The notes under the pieces were generated by a model. The model worked only from the letters and a program-made list of their open reading frames with translations, was not told the origin of the DNA and made no database searches. Positions 16,606 to 25,293 of a DNA stretch of 64,000 nucleotides are shown in pieces. The position numbers and the translations under genes were made by a program. The DNA is from Roseivirga misakiensis (lineage in GTDB: Bacteria > Bacteroidota > Bacteroidia > Cytophagales > Cyclobacteriaceae): contig NZ_MDGQ01000005.1 of assembly GCF_001747105.1 (NCBI RefSeq), forward strand, positions 434,001 to 498,000. Direction: 5' to 3'. How positions within the stretch are numbered: position 1 is the first letter of the stretch; each line of letters starts with the position of its first letter.

Positions 16606-17676
16606 TCATTTTATGGCGGCTAGTACTTTGCCGAGCACTCTATAAGCCCTAGGATGCCCATACCGTGGCCCGTAGGCAGTGGAGGTGAGTGCGATGACCA
16701 TATTCTCTTTTGGCAATACAATTAACTGATTTCCGCCCCGGCCTGATGCCCATAAATAGTCAAATTTGCGACCATTGATTGTTCGAGATTTTTTATACCA
16801 TAGCATGCCATAAGCGTCGGTTAAAGCCCAGTAATCAGTCAAGTCAAAGTCCCGGCTTGCGATCAATTTTTCTACGTATTCGGATTGGACAATTTGTTTG
16901 TCGGCCCATTGGCCATTATTAGCAACTAGAACTCCGAGTTTTGCGAAATCTAAGGTAGATATGTATAAAGTACCAGCGGCCACAGTTTGATTAGCCTCAT
17001 TGGTGAACCAAAAGAACTGTTTGATACCCATGGGTTTAAAGACATGTTTGTTCGCAAAATCTCTTAGGCTCATACCAGAAGTTTCCTCGATTATCGCTCC
17101 TATGACGGCCGCATTGATATCGGCATATACCCACTTTTCACCAGGCTTATTGGCTAAAGGAACGCCCAATATGTATTGAACCCATTCTTCTTTTCCTGAC
17201 CAGTTTACGGCATGCCCTGGGGTCTCGCCTCGATCAGTATCGGCATCCAAACCAGAAGCCATATTTAACAGGTGGCTTATTTTAATTTTCTTGTAGTCTT
17301 CATGAATGTTGGGGTATTTCTCTTTTGGAAAAAACGAGTAGACATCTTGATCTATGCTTTGCACTAATCCTTCTTCCATGGCAACACCTAGTAATAAGGA
17401 TGTTATGCTTTTACCGGCCGATCGAATATCAAGGATCTGTTTTCTCCAGAAAGTATTAAAATGCCATTCAGTGACTAATTTGTGATCTTTGATAATGACT
17501 AAACCCGTAAAGTCACCATTATCGAAATTGTAAATATCATTGATCAGCACATCCATGGAGTCCCGGTTAAAGCCGACCTCTTCCAAGCTTGAATAGGGTA
17601 GGTCAGGTACGGGTGGCATCTGCCCTTTGATTGTCACAGAAAGACATAGCAGAATGATGATTACGAAATTTCGCAT
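16606..17676 (-). CDS. Secreted serine hydrolase, NylB-like beta-lactamase superfamily
   Basis: 356 aa with a signal peptide ending in VTIKGQ. The nucleophile motif is S86-A-G-K89 (DIRSAGKSITSLLLG). The second motif is Y184-A-D186 rather than YSN, and the third position is GRGG (312-315) instead of HxG. This combination is typical of the 6-aminohexanoate-dimer-hydrolase-like group of serine hydrolases. It likely cleaves an ester or amide in the periplasm; the substrate is unknown. Distinct from the pair at 1-1633, which keep YSN and HGG. Confidence 0.88.
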   Translation of the reverse strand: MRNFVIIILLCLSVTIKGQMPPVPDLPYSSLEEVGFNRDSMDVLINDIYNFDNGDFTGLVIIKDHKLVTEWHFNTFWRKQILDIRSAGKSITSLLLGVAMEEGLVQSIDQDVYSFFPKEKYPNIHEDYKKIKISHLLNMASGLDADTDRGETPGHAVNWSGKEEWVQYILGVPLANKPGEKWVYADINAAVIGAIIEETSGMSLRDFANKHVFKPMGIKQFFWFTNEANQTVAAGTLYISTLDFAKLGVLVANNGQWADKQIVQSEYVEKLIASRDFDLTDYWALTDAYGMLWYKKSRTINGRKFDYLWASGRGGNQLIVLPKENMVIALTSTAYGPRYGHPRAYRVLGKVLAAIK

Positions 17677-17749
17677 AGCTGTAGTTTGAGGTTAATGTAA
17701 AAGACAGCTAGTGGGTGGGATGGTTGCTTGTGTGATTTGCTGTTGTAGT

Positions 17750-18628
17750 TTAATTACAAAAATCAAGTCGTCTATTGGCGTAGTTTACAGCTTCCTGTTC
17801 AAAGAAATTACAGCGTGTAGCATCTTCAAAACTATATGCTAGCCAAAAAACGGGCCCATTCATATCAAAATAGATATACTTAGAGAGTGATTTGTAGAAA
17901 TTCGAGGATGTTTTAAGGTTGGCATCGAACTTTGTTAAGTAAGCATTTCCGCCTACTTTTCTATCATATTGCAATATATGCGCTACCTCTTCCGCATATG
18001 TATCATAAAATTCATCTCCCTCTAACCTTGAGCTCATGCCGATTGAGCTTACTTGCCCTGTGGCTTTTCCAGAACCAAGTGAAGAAGAGAACCTTCCATC
18101 GGATTCGAAAAAGAGAATTCCGGATTTTAAGGTTTTACCTAGGTCAAATCGTGCGCCTCTCCCGACTATTCTTAAACCGAATAATGAGGAAACGAATAGC
18201 CGTGCTTTCAATTTTCGTTTTAATGGGAAGTATTCGAGTCTTGTTATATACAAATTGAAATGCAATCGCTCGAACATACCCATATCCTGTGCAGCATTTT
18301 GGACAATTGAACTACCTAGGGAATTGACGATTCTAGCAGGCCATGCATAGGCAATATTCTTTTGTTGGAAGACGAGATTGGTCATGGATAGGCCTATGTG
18401 ACTAATACCTCCGCCAATTGCTCCTTTGTAGAAGCCATTTAAAAATGTCTTAAAGTTAGCGTCTCCACCTTTTTTATTGATTACACTACCTAAACCAGCA
18501 ACAAGGCCATTCATGCCTACATTAAATATCGCTAGTTCAGCCCTTTGGTTTTTAAATTCCGAATTTTGACTGTTAGCTTTTAGACTTAGCGTCATCAATA
18601 GTATGCAGAATAGGATTCTATTGGACAT
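17750..18628 (-). CDS. Orphan secreted protein, possibly with an ExxAHxxQ zinc-like motif
   Basis: 292 aa, not recognised. Signal peptide LFCILLMTLSLKANSQ. Residues ~25-115 are glycine- and hydrophobic-rich (GMNGLVAGLGSVINKKGG, GFYKGAIGGGISHIGLSM), resembling a membrane-associated or pore-lining segment. The C-terminal half contains YAEEVAHILQYDRK, reminiscent of HExxHxxQ protease-like boxes but with Glu in place of the first His, and ends with EQEAVNYANRRLDF. Could be a degenerate metalloprotease-like or outer-membrane-associated protein; no function assigned. Confidence 0.6.
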   Translation of the reverse strand: MSNRILFCILLMTLSLKANSQNSEFKNQRAELAIFNVGMNGLVAGLGSVINKKGGDANFKTFLNGFYKGAIGGGISHIGLSMTNLVFQQKNIAYAWPARIVNSLGSSIVQNAAQDMGMFERLHFNLYITRLEYFPLKRKLKARLFVSSLFGLRIVGRGARFDLGKTLKSGILFFESDGRFSSSLGSGKATGQVSSIGMSSRLEGDEFYDTYAEEVAHILQYDRKVGGNAYLTKFDANLKTSSNFYKSLSKYIYFDMNGPVFWLAYSFEDATRCNFFEQEAVNYANRRLDFCN

Positions 18629-18795
18629 AGTTATCTTGTCTTTTACGATCTATGCGATAGCAACACCCAATAAGCTATACTTGTTTCGAGCCTAGATAAC
18701 TGTAAATTTTAGTCTAAAGCCCATTAATACGTCTATTACATCAATAAGATTGAAAAATAATCAGTTGATGTGCAACCCTTAAGAATTTACAATGT

Positions 18796-18848
18796 ATTTA
18801 CTTAACAAATATGAAATTAATAATTAGTTTTACTTTTGTTAAGTAAAT
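18796..18848 (+). promoter_or_regulatory. Inverted repeat and -7 box in front of second PadR gene
   Basis: Perfect 14-bp inverted repeat: ATTTACTTAACAAA at 18796-18809 and its complement TTTGTTAAGTAAAT at 18835-18848, 25 nt apart. TACTTTTG (18831-18838), matching TAnnTTTG, overlaps the right arm, 18 nt before the ATG at 18857. A repressor bound to the arms would cover the promoter, so this is a good candidate PadR operator. Confidence 0.6.
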
Positions 18849-18856
18849 TAATTCTT

Positions 18857-19186
18857 ATGTCTGGACACTCACTTGGTGAATTCGAAGAACTCGTACTACT
18901 TGTGGTAGCGGCGAATAATAATGAGGCTTATGGTGTGCTGATTCTTGAGCAACTAGGAGAAAGGTTGAAAAAGAAATTAAACATCAGTGCCATCCATGTG
19001 GCCTTGAAGCGAATGGAAAAAAAAGGCTTTGTGGAATCAAGTTATGGTGGAATCACCAATGAACGTGGGGGTAGGAGGAAGAAGTATTACTCCATCACTT
19101 CGCTTGGAAAAAAAATGCTGGACAGTCAATATGAATTAAGGACGAGCATTTATAAACAGATTCCGAAAATTTCATTTGGTCAATGA
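18857..19186 (+). CDS. PadR-family transcriptional regulator
   Basis: 109 aa from ATG 18857 (MSGHSLGEFEELV, matching the start of the 10.4-kb PadR). A TTG 21 nt upstream lies inside the promoter/inverted repeat and is rejected as a start. Winged helix with EAYGVLILEQLGERL, SAIHVALKRMEKKGFVESS and wing RGGRRKKYYSITSLGKKML. Its TGA overlaps the ATG of the following permease (ATGA), so both are co-translated. Likely represses its own operon. Confidence 0.93.
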   Translation: MSGHSLGEFEELVLLVVAANNNEAYGVLILEQLGERLKKKLNISAIHVALKRMEKKGFVESSYGGITNERGGRRKKYYSITSLGKKMLDSQYELRTSIYKQIPKISFGQ

Positions 19187-21810
19187 AACCACAACCACCA
19201 CATAGGTCGCAGAGGTTTTTACGATGGTTTTGTAAAGAAGAATACCTCGAAGAATTCGAAGGTGATCTTGTTGAGCTCTACGAGATCTATTATACCGAAT
19301 CACCAACAAAGGCAAAAAGAAAATTCTTTTGGGGCGTCATGCGATGTCTGCGTCCCGAGTTTATTAAATCAATATTTCAGGTCAACCCGAGTAATCGGAA
19401 CTCAAACACAACAGCTATGTTTAAACATAATCTTTTAATTACACTGCGGAACTTTAAGCGATACAAAAGTTCCTTTTTAATCAATTTAGTGGGGCTGTCA
19501 GTTGGTCTATTGTCGGCACTACTCATTTACTTCTGGGTCTATAGTGAAGTCACAGTAGATGCCTTTCATGAAAAAGATGAACAACTTTTTCAAGTCATGA
19601 GAAACTCCAATTATGGGCAAGGTATTCGAGTCTATAATAACAACTCCGATTTACTACCGGATGCTTTAAGGGCAGAAATGGCCGAAGTAGAATATGCCGT
19701 TCCTTTTGTGGAAGTGTGGTCAGATGTTTACCTATCATATGGTGATAAGAATATTAAAGCCAGTGGTCGCTTAGCAGGAAAAGACTTTTTCAACGCCTTT
19801 TCCTATGATTTAATTCAAGGTGATAGGGCTAGCGCATTATCGGGAATCAACTCCATTGTTTTGTCTAAAAAAATGGCCGAAACCTTATCCGTGAATCAGG
19901 AAGTGGGCGTAGGAAAAGTTGTTTCCATTTTGGGGGAAACTCAATATGGTACGCGATATGAAGGCGATTATTTAGTCACAGGTATTGTAGACTTGTCCCA
20001 GCAGAATGTCTCAGAAAAGTTTGACTACTTATTGACCACTGAGCTTTTCTTGAGCAAACGAAGCCCTGGTAATAATAAGTGGAATAGTAATAGTTCTCGC
20101 GTTTATATCACATTAAAAGAAGGAACGGATTTAGACCAGTTTAATGAAAAACTCAACGTCTTTTTTAGAAATAAAAGATATCCAGAAGACGATGATTTAG
20201 ATCCAGAATGGGGTGAGAATATGTTTTTGCAGCAGTATTCAACCCGTTATTTATATGATAGATACGAGAATGGCGTATTAGCCGGTGGCCGAATTGATTA
20301 TATCATTCTATTTGCTGCCGTAGGGGTTATGGTTTTGCTTGTGGCTTGTATCAACTTTATGAACTTGTCCACTGCTCAAGCCTTTAGGAGGTTGAAAGAG
20401 GTTGGGGTTAAAAAAGTAGTTGGCGCATCTAGAAGGTCACTGGCCTTTCAGTATATCACAGAATCAGTGTGTTTGGCTGGTCTGGCATCGGTAATCGCGG
20501 TGATCGGCGCCATGGCACTATACCCAAAGTTGAGCATGATTTCTGGTAGAGATATTATCATAAATTGGGACGCAGAACTTATCGTCGGAATCATTGCTAT
20601 CGTAATTGCAACAGGCTTAATTTCGGGAAGTTACCCTGCGTTTTTCATCTCTAGGATGAAACCTATTCTAATCTTAAAAGGCAAGCTCAAAACTTCTATC
20701 AGTGAAGTTCTTGTTAGAAAAGGCCTGGTGGTCTTCCAGTTCTGCGTCTCATTGGTTTTAATCATAACTGTCATTGTGGTGAACAAACAAATTGACTATA
20801 CCCAATCAAAGAACTTAGGTTATGACAGAGATAACGTATTATCGTTTCGCAGCGAAGGCAAAATGTTGGGGAATTACGAGGCCTTTTTGAATGAGGCAAA
20901 AGCATTAAGAGGGGTTGTAAGTGCTGGAATGGTACAGGGTAATCCAATATACTTCACTAATTCAGGTGGAGGATTCCCAAGAGAAGATCAACCTATGGTC
21001 CAGTTTACTTTTGCCAGGGTTGGTTATGATTTCCTAGAAACTATGGGCATAGAACTACTCGAAGGCCGATCGTTTTCCAGAGAATTTGCCAATGAAGAGA
21101 CGAAAATTATCCTGAATGAGACCTCTGTGAAGGCCATGGGTGTAGAAAATCCAGTGGGTAAGGTTTATGACATACGTGGCAAAAAGCAAGTAATCGGGAT
21201 AATGAAGGACTTTCATTTGCAGTCACTTCACAATGAAATTAAACCAAGTTTTCTCGTTTTTAGGCCCGAGGATGTCAATCGGGCAGTTATAAAAATTCAG
21301 TCAGGCACAGAACGAGAAACCATAACGGAACTCGAAGAACTATACCGATCATTTAATCCAGGTTTGCCTTTCGACTATGAGTTCTTAGATCAGAATTACG
21401 AAGCACTATATCTGGCGGAAGAGCGAACGGCACGACTGTATAGATATTTTGCTATTGTAGTGGTCTTTATTTCTTGTTTAGGGTTATTGGGGCTTGCAGC
21501 ATTTACAGTACAAATGAGGCTCAAAGAGATCGGTATTCGCAAGGTGCTAGGATCGAGTGTTTGGCGAATCGTTGGCCTTTTGACAAAAGATTTAACCAGG
21601 ACGGTGATTATCTCACTGATCATTTCTATTCCTGTCGGATATTATTTGTCCCAAGGTTGGCTTGATGGTTTTGCTTATCGTATGGACTTAAACTTTGGAA
21701 TCTTTGCAGTTTCTGGGCTGGTGGTAGTACTCTTGGCATGGGGGATCGTAGCTATTCAAGCGATGAGGGCAGCCAATGTAAACCCAGTAGAGTGTTTACA
21801 AGATGAGTAA
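19183..21810 (+). CDS. FtsX/MacB-type ABC permease with N-terminal prefix domain
   Basis: 875 aa. Prefix domain at the N-terminus (RFLRWFCKEEYLEEFEGDLVELYE), TM1 (SSFLINLVGLSVGLLSALLIYFWV), periplasmic core, FtsX block (VACINFMNLSTAQAFRRLKEVGVKKVVGASR), second core and C-terminal FtsX block (CLGLLGLAAFTVQMRLKEIGIRKVLGSS). Same architecture as the 5.1-10.4 kb pair but less similar to them than they are to each other. 4-nt overlap with PadR. No ATPase nearby, so the NBD must be supplied from elsewhere. Confidence 0.9.
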   Translation: MKPQPPHRSQRFLRWFCKEEYLEEFEGDLVELYEIYYTESPTKAKRKFFWGVMRCLRPEFIKSIFQVNPSNRNSNTTAMFKHNLLITLRNFKRYKSSFLINLVGLSVGLLSALLIYFWVYSEVTVDAFHEKDEQLFQVMRNSNYGQGIRVYNNNSDLLPDALRAEMAEVEYAVPFVEVWSDVYLSYGDKNIKASGRLAGKDFFNAFSYDLIQGDRASALSGINSIVLSKKMAETLSVNQEVGVGKVVSILGETQYGTRYEGDYLVTGIVDLSQQNVSEKFDYLLTTELFLSKRSPGNNKWNSNSSRVYITLKEGTDLDQFNEKLNVFFRNKRYPEDDDLDPEWGENMFLQQYSTRYLYDRYENGVLAGGRIDYIILFAAVGVMVLLVACINFMNLSTAQAFRRLKEVGVKKVVGASRRSLAFQYITESVCLAGLASVIAVIGAMALYPKLSMISGRDIIINWDAELIVGIIAIVIATGLISGSYPAFFISRMKPILILKGKLKTSISEVLVRKGLVVFQFCVSLVLIITVIVVNKQIDYTQSKNLGYDRDNVLSFRSEGKMLGNYEAFLNEAKALRGVVSAGMVQGNPIYFTNSGGGFPREDQPMVQFTFARVGYDFLETMGIELLEGRSFSREFANEETKIILNETSVKAMGVENPVGKVYDIRGKKQVIGIMKDFHLQSLHNEIKPSFLVFRPEDVNRAVIKIQSGTERETITELEELYRSFNPGLPFDYEFLDQNYEALYLAEERTARLYRYFAIVVVFISCLGLLGLAAFTVQMRLKEIGIRKVLGSSVWRIVGLLTKDLTRTVIISLIISIPVGYYLSQGWLDGFAYRMDLNFGIFAVSGLVVVLLAWGIVAIQAMRAANVNPVECLQDE

Positions 21811-21989
21811 AGTATGGCTAAAAAGTGCCTTTTCATCATTGTATAAGTTATTATAACTACTTACCGAACTCAATTGTTTGTCATACATATAATAAATTAA
21901 CTATAATTTAAACTACGAATAATATTATCATAAATGCGCAACTCATTGACTGTAACTGAGGTATATATCAGTCCATCAAATACATTCAT

Positions 21990-22757
21990 ATGAGGTTGTT
22001 TATAGTATTAGTTCTCGCAGTATCGTTAAGTAGTTGTGCCGTCATTCGTCCAGGAGAAGTGGGTGTAAAACAGAAAATGGGTAAGCTCAGTGATCAGTCA
22101 AAAGCATCTGGATCAATTTGGTATAATCCGTTGAGTAGCCGTGTAATCAAAGTGTCTACACAAACTGAAAACCTTGAGTTGACAATTAGTTTACCGAGTA
22201 AGGAAGGGTTGAGTATTACTTCTCAAATCTCTATTTTATATCAGGTAAATGCCGAAAAAGTAACACAAGTCGTGGAAGATTTGGGCCTTAATTTTGAACC
22301 TATCATTGCCAACATCTTTAGAAGTGCCAGTGCTGATGTTTGTTCAAAATATAGCGCTAAAGACATGCACTCTGGTATGAGGGCTAATATTGAGGGAGCC
22401 ATTGCCACGCGCATGAGTGAAATTTTGAATGACAAAGGGATCTTGATCGAGGAGGTTTTATTGAAGAGTATCCAGTTACCTGCGGCCTTAGCCAATAGTA
22501 TAGAACAAAAGCTTCAGGCCGAGCAAGATGCTTTACGAATGAAGTTTATTCTTGACAGAGAAAAATTAGAAGCTGAGCGTAAACTGATCGCAGCTAAGGG
22601 TACAAGAGATGCCCAGAAGATATTGGCAGAAGGTTTGACTAAGCAGATTCTTGAATTTAAGAGTATCGAAGCATTCATTGAATTAGCTAAATCTCAGAAT
22701 TCTAAGGTGATTATTACAGATGGTAAAACGCCATATTTAATCCAAAACGACAAATAG
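21990..22757 (+). CDS. SPFH/prohibitin-domain lipoprotein
   Basis: 255 aa. Lipoprotein signal with lipobox LSSC (Cys16), then an SPFH/Band 7 domain (GEVGVKQKMGKLSD, TQTENLELTISLPSKEGLSITSQISILYQVNAEKV) and a helical coiled segment (residues ~165-225, KLQAEQDALRMKFILDREKLEAERKLI) ending in a second short strand. SPFH proteins oligomerise into membrane-associated scaffolds; a lipoprotein form places it on the periplasmic side or outer membrane rather than in the usual TM-anchored form. Followed by a clear terminator, single-gene transcript. Confidence 0.88.
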   Translation: MRLFIVLVLAVSLSSCAVIRPGEVGVKQKMGKLSDQSKASGSIWYNPLSSRVIKVSTQTENLELTISLPSKEGLSITSQISILYQVNAEKVTQVVEDLGLNFEPIIANIFRSASADVCSKYSAKDMHSGMRANIEGAIATRMSEILNDKGILIEEVLLKSIQLPAALANSIEQKLQAEQDALRMKFILDREKLEAERKLIAAKGTRDAQKILAEGLTKQILEFKSIEAFIELAKSQNSKVIITDGKTPYLIQNDK

Positions 22758-22775
22758 GGCTTTCCTAGTCTTATT

Positions 22776-22806
22776 AAAGCCTAGCTAAAAAAGCTAGGCT
22801 TTTTTT
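22776..22806 (+). terminator. Rho-independent terminator
   Basis: Perfect 11-bp stem AAAGCCTAGCT/AGCTAGGCTTT (22776-22786 with 22792-22802), 5-nt A loop, followed by T-run to 22806. It ends the SPFH lipoprotein transcript and lies between it and the convergent esterase gene. Confidence 0.93.
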
Positions 22807-22817
22807 ATGGGGTAGAA

Positions 22818-24224
22818 TTACTTCCTTTTTTCCTTTTCTATTGCCGAAGTTTCAGTCAATTCAGACTCAATAGCTCTTGCCTCTGTCAGGTCCCCGGGAA
22901 AGTCGCTATCATAGTTCTTGATATATTCTCGGATAGAGGCTAACCCAACATCCTTTGATTTGCCAGATGCCACTGCGATTCTGGAAATCCATAGGTTAAA
23001 ATATGGCGAAAGGTTAGGCCGGATTTCACGCCATTTTCTAGCAAATTCTATCGCTTTTTCTGGAGCTTTCATTTTTACATGAAGCAATTCAACTGCTCGT
23101 CTATAATAAAACGGATGAATATCCTCATCCATGTTTTTTTCAAGCCTTAGGTTCCAATATTCTAAAGCCTTGTCGTAACTCTTGATAGCTTCATATAACT
23201 GGGCATAGCCAGAGTAGAAGTCTCGCGAAATCTCGAAGTTGGCTATTTCAAAGGCTTGTATTTCAGCAATTTCTTCATTGGTCATGGCCATAGCCTTCAT
23301 AAAACCTAAGTCAGTTTTGTTGAATTTATAGTCTATGCCATAAATATTGGCCATTTCACTTTTGTGCGTGTTTAAAAAGTCCATGGATTTGATGCCTTTA
23401 GCCCAAAGCTCATCGATTAAGTCTTCCTCCCAATCATTGTGACGCTTATAACTTGAAAAAACATGTATAATGCCATTATCCAGACCCTTAGCTGCTACTC
23501 CATCGTGATCAGCATCGAATAAATCATGACGTGTAATTAGATGTTTGTTTTGGTTAATGTTGAACAAACTATCAAGCTGTTGGCCTGACTCCAACCTGTC
23601 GATGGCGTCTCGTTTCCCAGATGCCACATAATAAAATATCGGCTTCTCTTTTTCTTGTTTTGAAAAGTTGATGTACTCGTTAAGTTGATTGCCAAAAAGG
23701 TTCTGACTCAATGCGATAAAACCACGAAATGGCTGTTTTTCTTCAGTTAAGACCTTCGCCGAAAATGTTGCTGAATTAGAATGCCCTATGAGCGTATTAA
23801 AGCCAGAAGTGGCATAATGGTCATCTAGTTTTGGAACTAACTCTAAAGTCAAGAATTTGTAGAACTGATTGCTTTTTGATTTAAACTGCCCTGTTTTCCA
23901 TGTTACTTCTAAATCCTGGTTTCGGTTTTTATGGAAAATACCTACGACAATGGACTTTGGTAAAACGTCAAAGTCAATAAGTTTTTTTACCTCAGTCGTT
24001 GTAGGTTCAAATAGCCATTCACCATCTAATGTATATATGACCGGATATTTAGAGTCTTCCGTGTATCCTTCAGGTAAGTAGATCTTTACGGTTCTGTAAT
24101 CTTGAAGGTAGTCCGAATAAATTGAGTCAGTGATATATCGGTAAGTATTGACCTCAATATTTCCGTTTTGAGCAAATGCTACGAAGCTATTCAGCAAAAG
24201 CAGTAGGGATAACGGTCTTTTCAT
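22818..24224 (-). CDS. Secreted alpha/beta-hydrolase (esterase D-like) with C-terminal helical repeats
   Basis: 468 aa with signal peptide (MKRPLSLLLLLNSFVAFAQ). Residues ~25-270 form a putative-esterase domain: RTVKIYLPEGYTEDSKYPVIYTLDGEW, then the nucleophile elbow G147-H-S149-N-S151, with DHDGVAAKGLDNG giving candidate acid/base residues. Residues ~300-460 are TPR-like helices (AQLYEAIKSYDKALEYWNLRLEKNM). Family members hydrolyse esters such as siderophore or S-formylglutathione types; substrate unknown. Followed downstream on the same strand order by nothing closer than the convergent terminator; a paralogue lies just upstream. Confidence 0.85.
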   Translation of the reverse strand: MKRPLSLLLLLNSFVAFAQNGNIEVNTYRYITDSIYSDYLQDYRTVKIYLPEGYTEDSKYPVIYTLDGEWLFEPTTTEVKKLIDFDVLPKSIVVGIFHKNRNQDLEVTWKTGQFKSKSNQFYKFLTLELVPKLDDHYATSGFNTLIGHSNSATFSAKVLTEEKQPFRGFIALSQNLFGNQLNEYINFSKQEKEKPIFYYVASGKRDAIDRLESGQQLDSLFNINQNKHLITRHDLFDADHDGVAAKGLDNGIIHVFSSYKRHNDWEEDLIDELWAKGIKSMDFLNTHKSEMANIYGIDYKFNKTDLGFMKAMAMTNEEIAEIQAFEIANFEISRDFYSGYAQLYEAIKSYDKALEYWNLRLEKNMDEDIHPFYYRRAVELLHVKMKAPEKAIEFARKWREIRPNLSPYFNLWISRIAVASGKSKDVGLASIREYIKNYDSDFPGDLTEARAIESELTETSAIEKEKRK

Positions 24225-24309
24225 CTTGATACAATGTTTTGATCAAGCATAAAGCTATTACGGCTATGTTTTGGAATCGCTACACTAGAGTGTAGTTCTT
24301 GTGAGCGTA

Positions 24310-25155
24310 CTACTTATTGGTCTTAATGATACCCTGATAGAAACTATCGATATAAAGAGAGTTGTGTGTTTCGTTAGGATAGAAAGTCTTTGTTAATGTT
24401 ATATTCTTATTGCGCTCTAAGGCTTCAATAAACTCCTCAATTTTTCTCTTATGGAATTCCGGTTCGGGCTGGTAAGTGATATGGATTTTTGTGGCTTTTG
24501 TATAGCGTGTGTTTTTGAAAGCCTCAGTTACCTCACCATTGCTAAACCAAATTGAAGGGTCATAAATATGTATTGAGTCAAAAGGATGGTCAAGTGAAAG
24601 TATGTATCCTCCAAAATAGCCACCATAAGAATGCCCAATAAGTGTTTCATGATTATTGGTCGAATAAGTTCGGTTTACATTTGGTATTAACTCCTTTGTC
24701 AGGTACTTGTAAAAGTTTAAACCATTACCTGAATTTGAGTCATTGTACCAAGTCGAGTCTACCTGTTCACCATCGTACTCGTATGTAGAATGACTGAAAG
24801 TAAGGTCCTGGCCGCGCTTTTTTCTCCAATCGATATGAGGAATTCCTACGATGATAGCGTTCTGGATTTTCTCATTGGCTCCCCAATCAAAGGCAATGTT
24901 ACGAACCAACTCAAAGCGCCATTCAGCGTCAAAAACATAGATGACTGGATATTCCAGACTATCTGAATAACGAATTGGCAAGCTTATCCAGTAGTCTCTA
25001 TTCTCGTTAAGGTATTCTGACTTAATAGTGTGGCGAATAGTTTTGTTGACAGCGATCGTGTCTTGGGCAAAGCCAGAAAAATTAATCAAAGTCAATAATA
25101 ATAAAGCAAGAATACTTTTGGCTACAACAAGAATACTTTTGGCTACAATAGGCAT
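24310..25155 (-). CDS. Secreted alpha/beta-hydrolase (esterase D-like)
   Basis: 281 aa. Same fold as its neighbour without the C-terminal repeats: DYWISLPIRYSDSLEYPVIYVFDAEW and nucleophile elbow G174-H-S176-Y-G178. IYDPSIWF and NETHNSLY near the end supply candidate Asp and His. The signal peptide contains a 21-bp exact tandem duplication (VAKSIL repeated) that lengthens it to about 30 residues. 85 nt separate it from the longer paralogue downstream on the same strand. Confidence 0.85.
   Translation of the reverse strand: MPIVAKSILVVAKSILALLLLTLINFSGFAQDTIAVNKTIRHTIKSEYLNENRDYWISLPIRYSDSLEYPVIYVFDAEWRFELVRNIAFDWGANEKIQNAIIVGIPHIDWRKKRGQDLTFSHSTYEYDGEQVDSTWYNDSNSGNGLNFYKYLTKELIPNVNRTYSTNNHETLIGHSYGGYFGGYILSLDHPFDSIHIYDPSIWFSNGEVTEAFKNTRYTKATKIHITYQPEPEFHKRKIEEFIEALERNKNITLTKTFYPNETHNSLYIDSFYQGIIKTNK
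25107..25148 (-). repeat. 21-bp exact tandem duplication in a signal peptide
   Basis: Two identical 21-nt units, 25107-25127 and 25128-25148 (unit begins CAAGAATACTTTTGG on the plus strand), in frame within the 24310-25155 gene. They add seven residues to the signal peptide without disrupting it. Looks like recent replication slippage. Confidence 0.9.
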
Positions 25156-25293
25156 AGGCTTTGATGACTTTTCACACCGAAAAGTTCCTAAATTCTACGG
25201 AATTATCAATTGGTTACGTATTGGATTTAGTACTGTCCGCAGAATTATTTCGACTTCTATTTATCAACCACTATTTGATCGTTATTCTTTCAG

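Noticed and set aside
21845-21860. AGTTATTATAACT palindrome resembling the first PadR repeat
   Set aside because: Only a 10-nt partial match in a very AT-rich spacer; could easily be chance.
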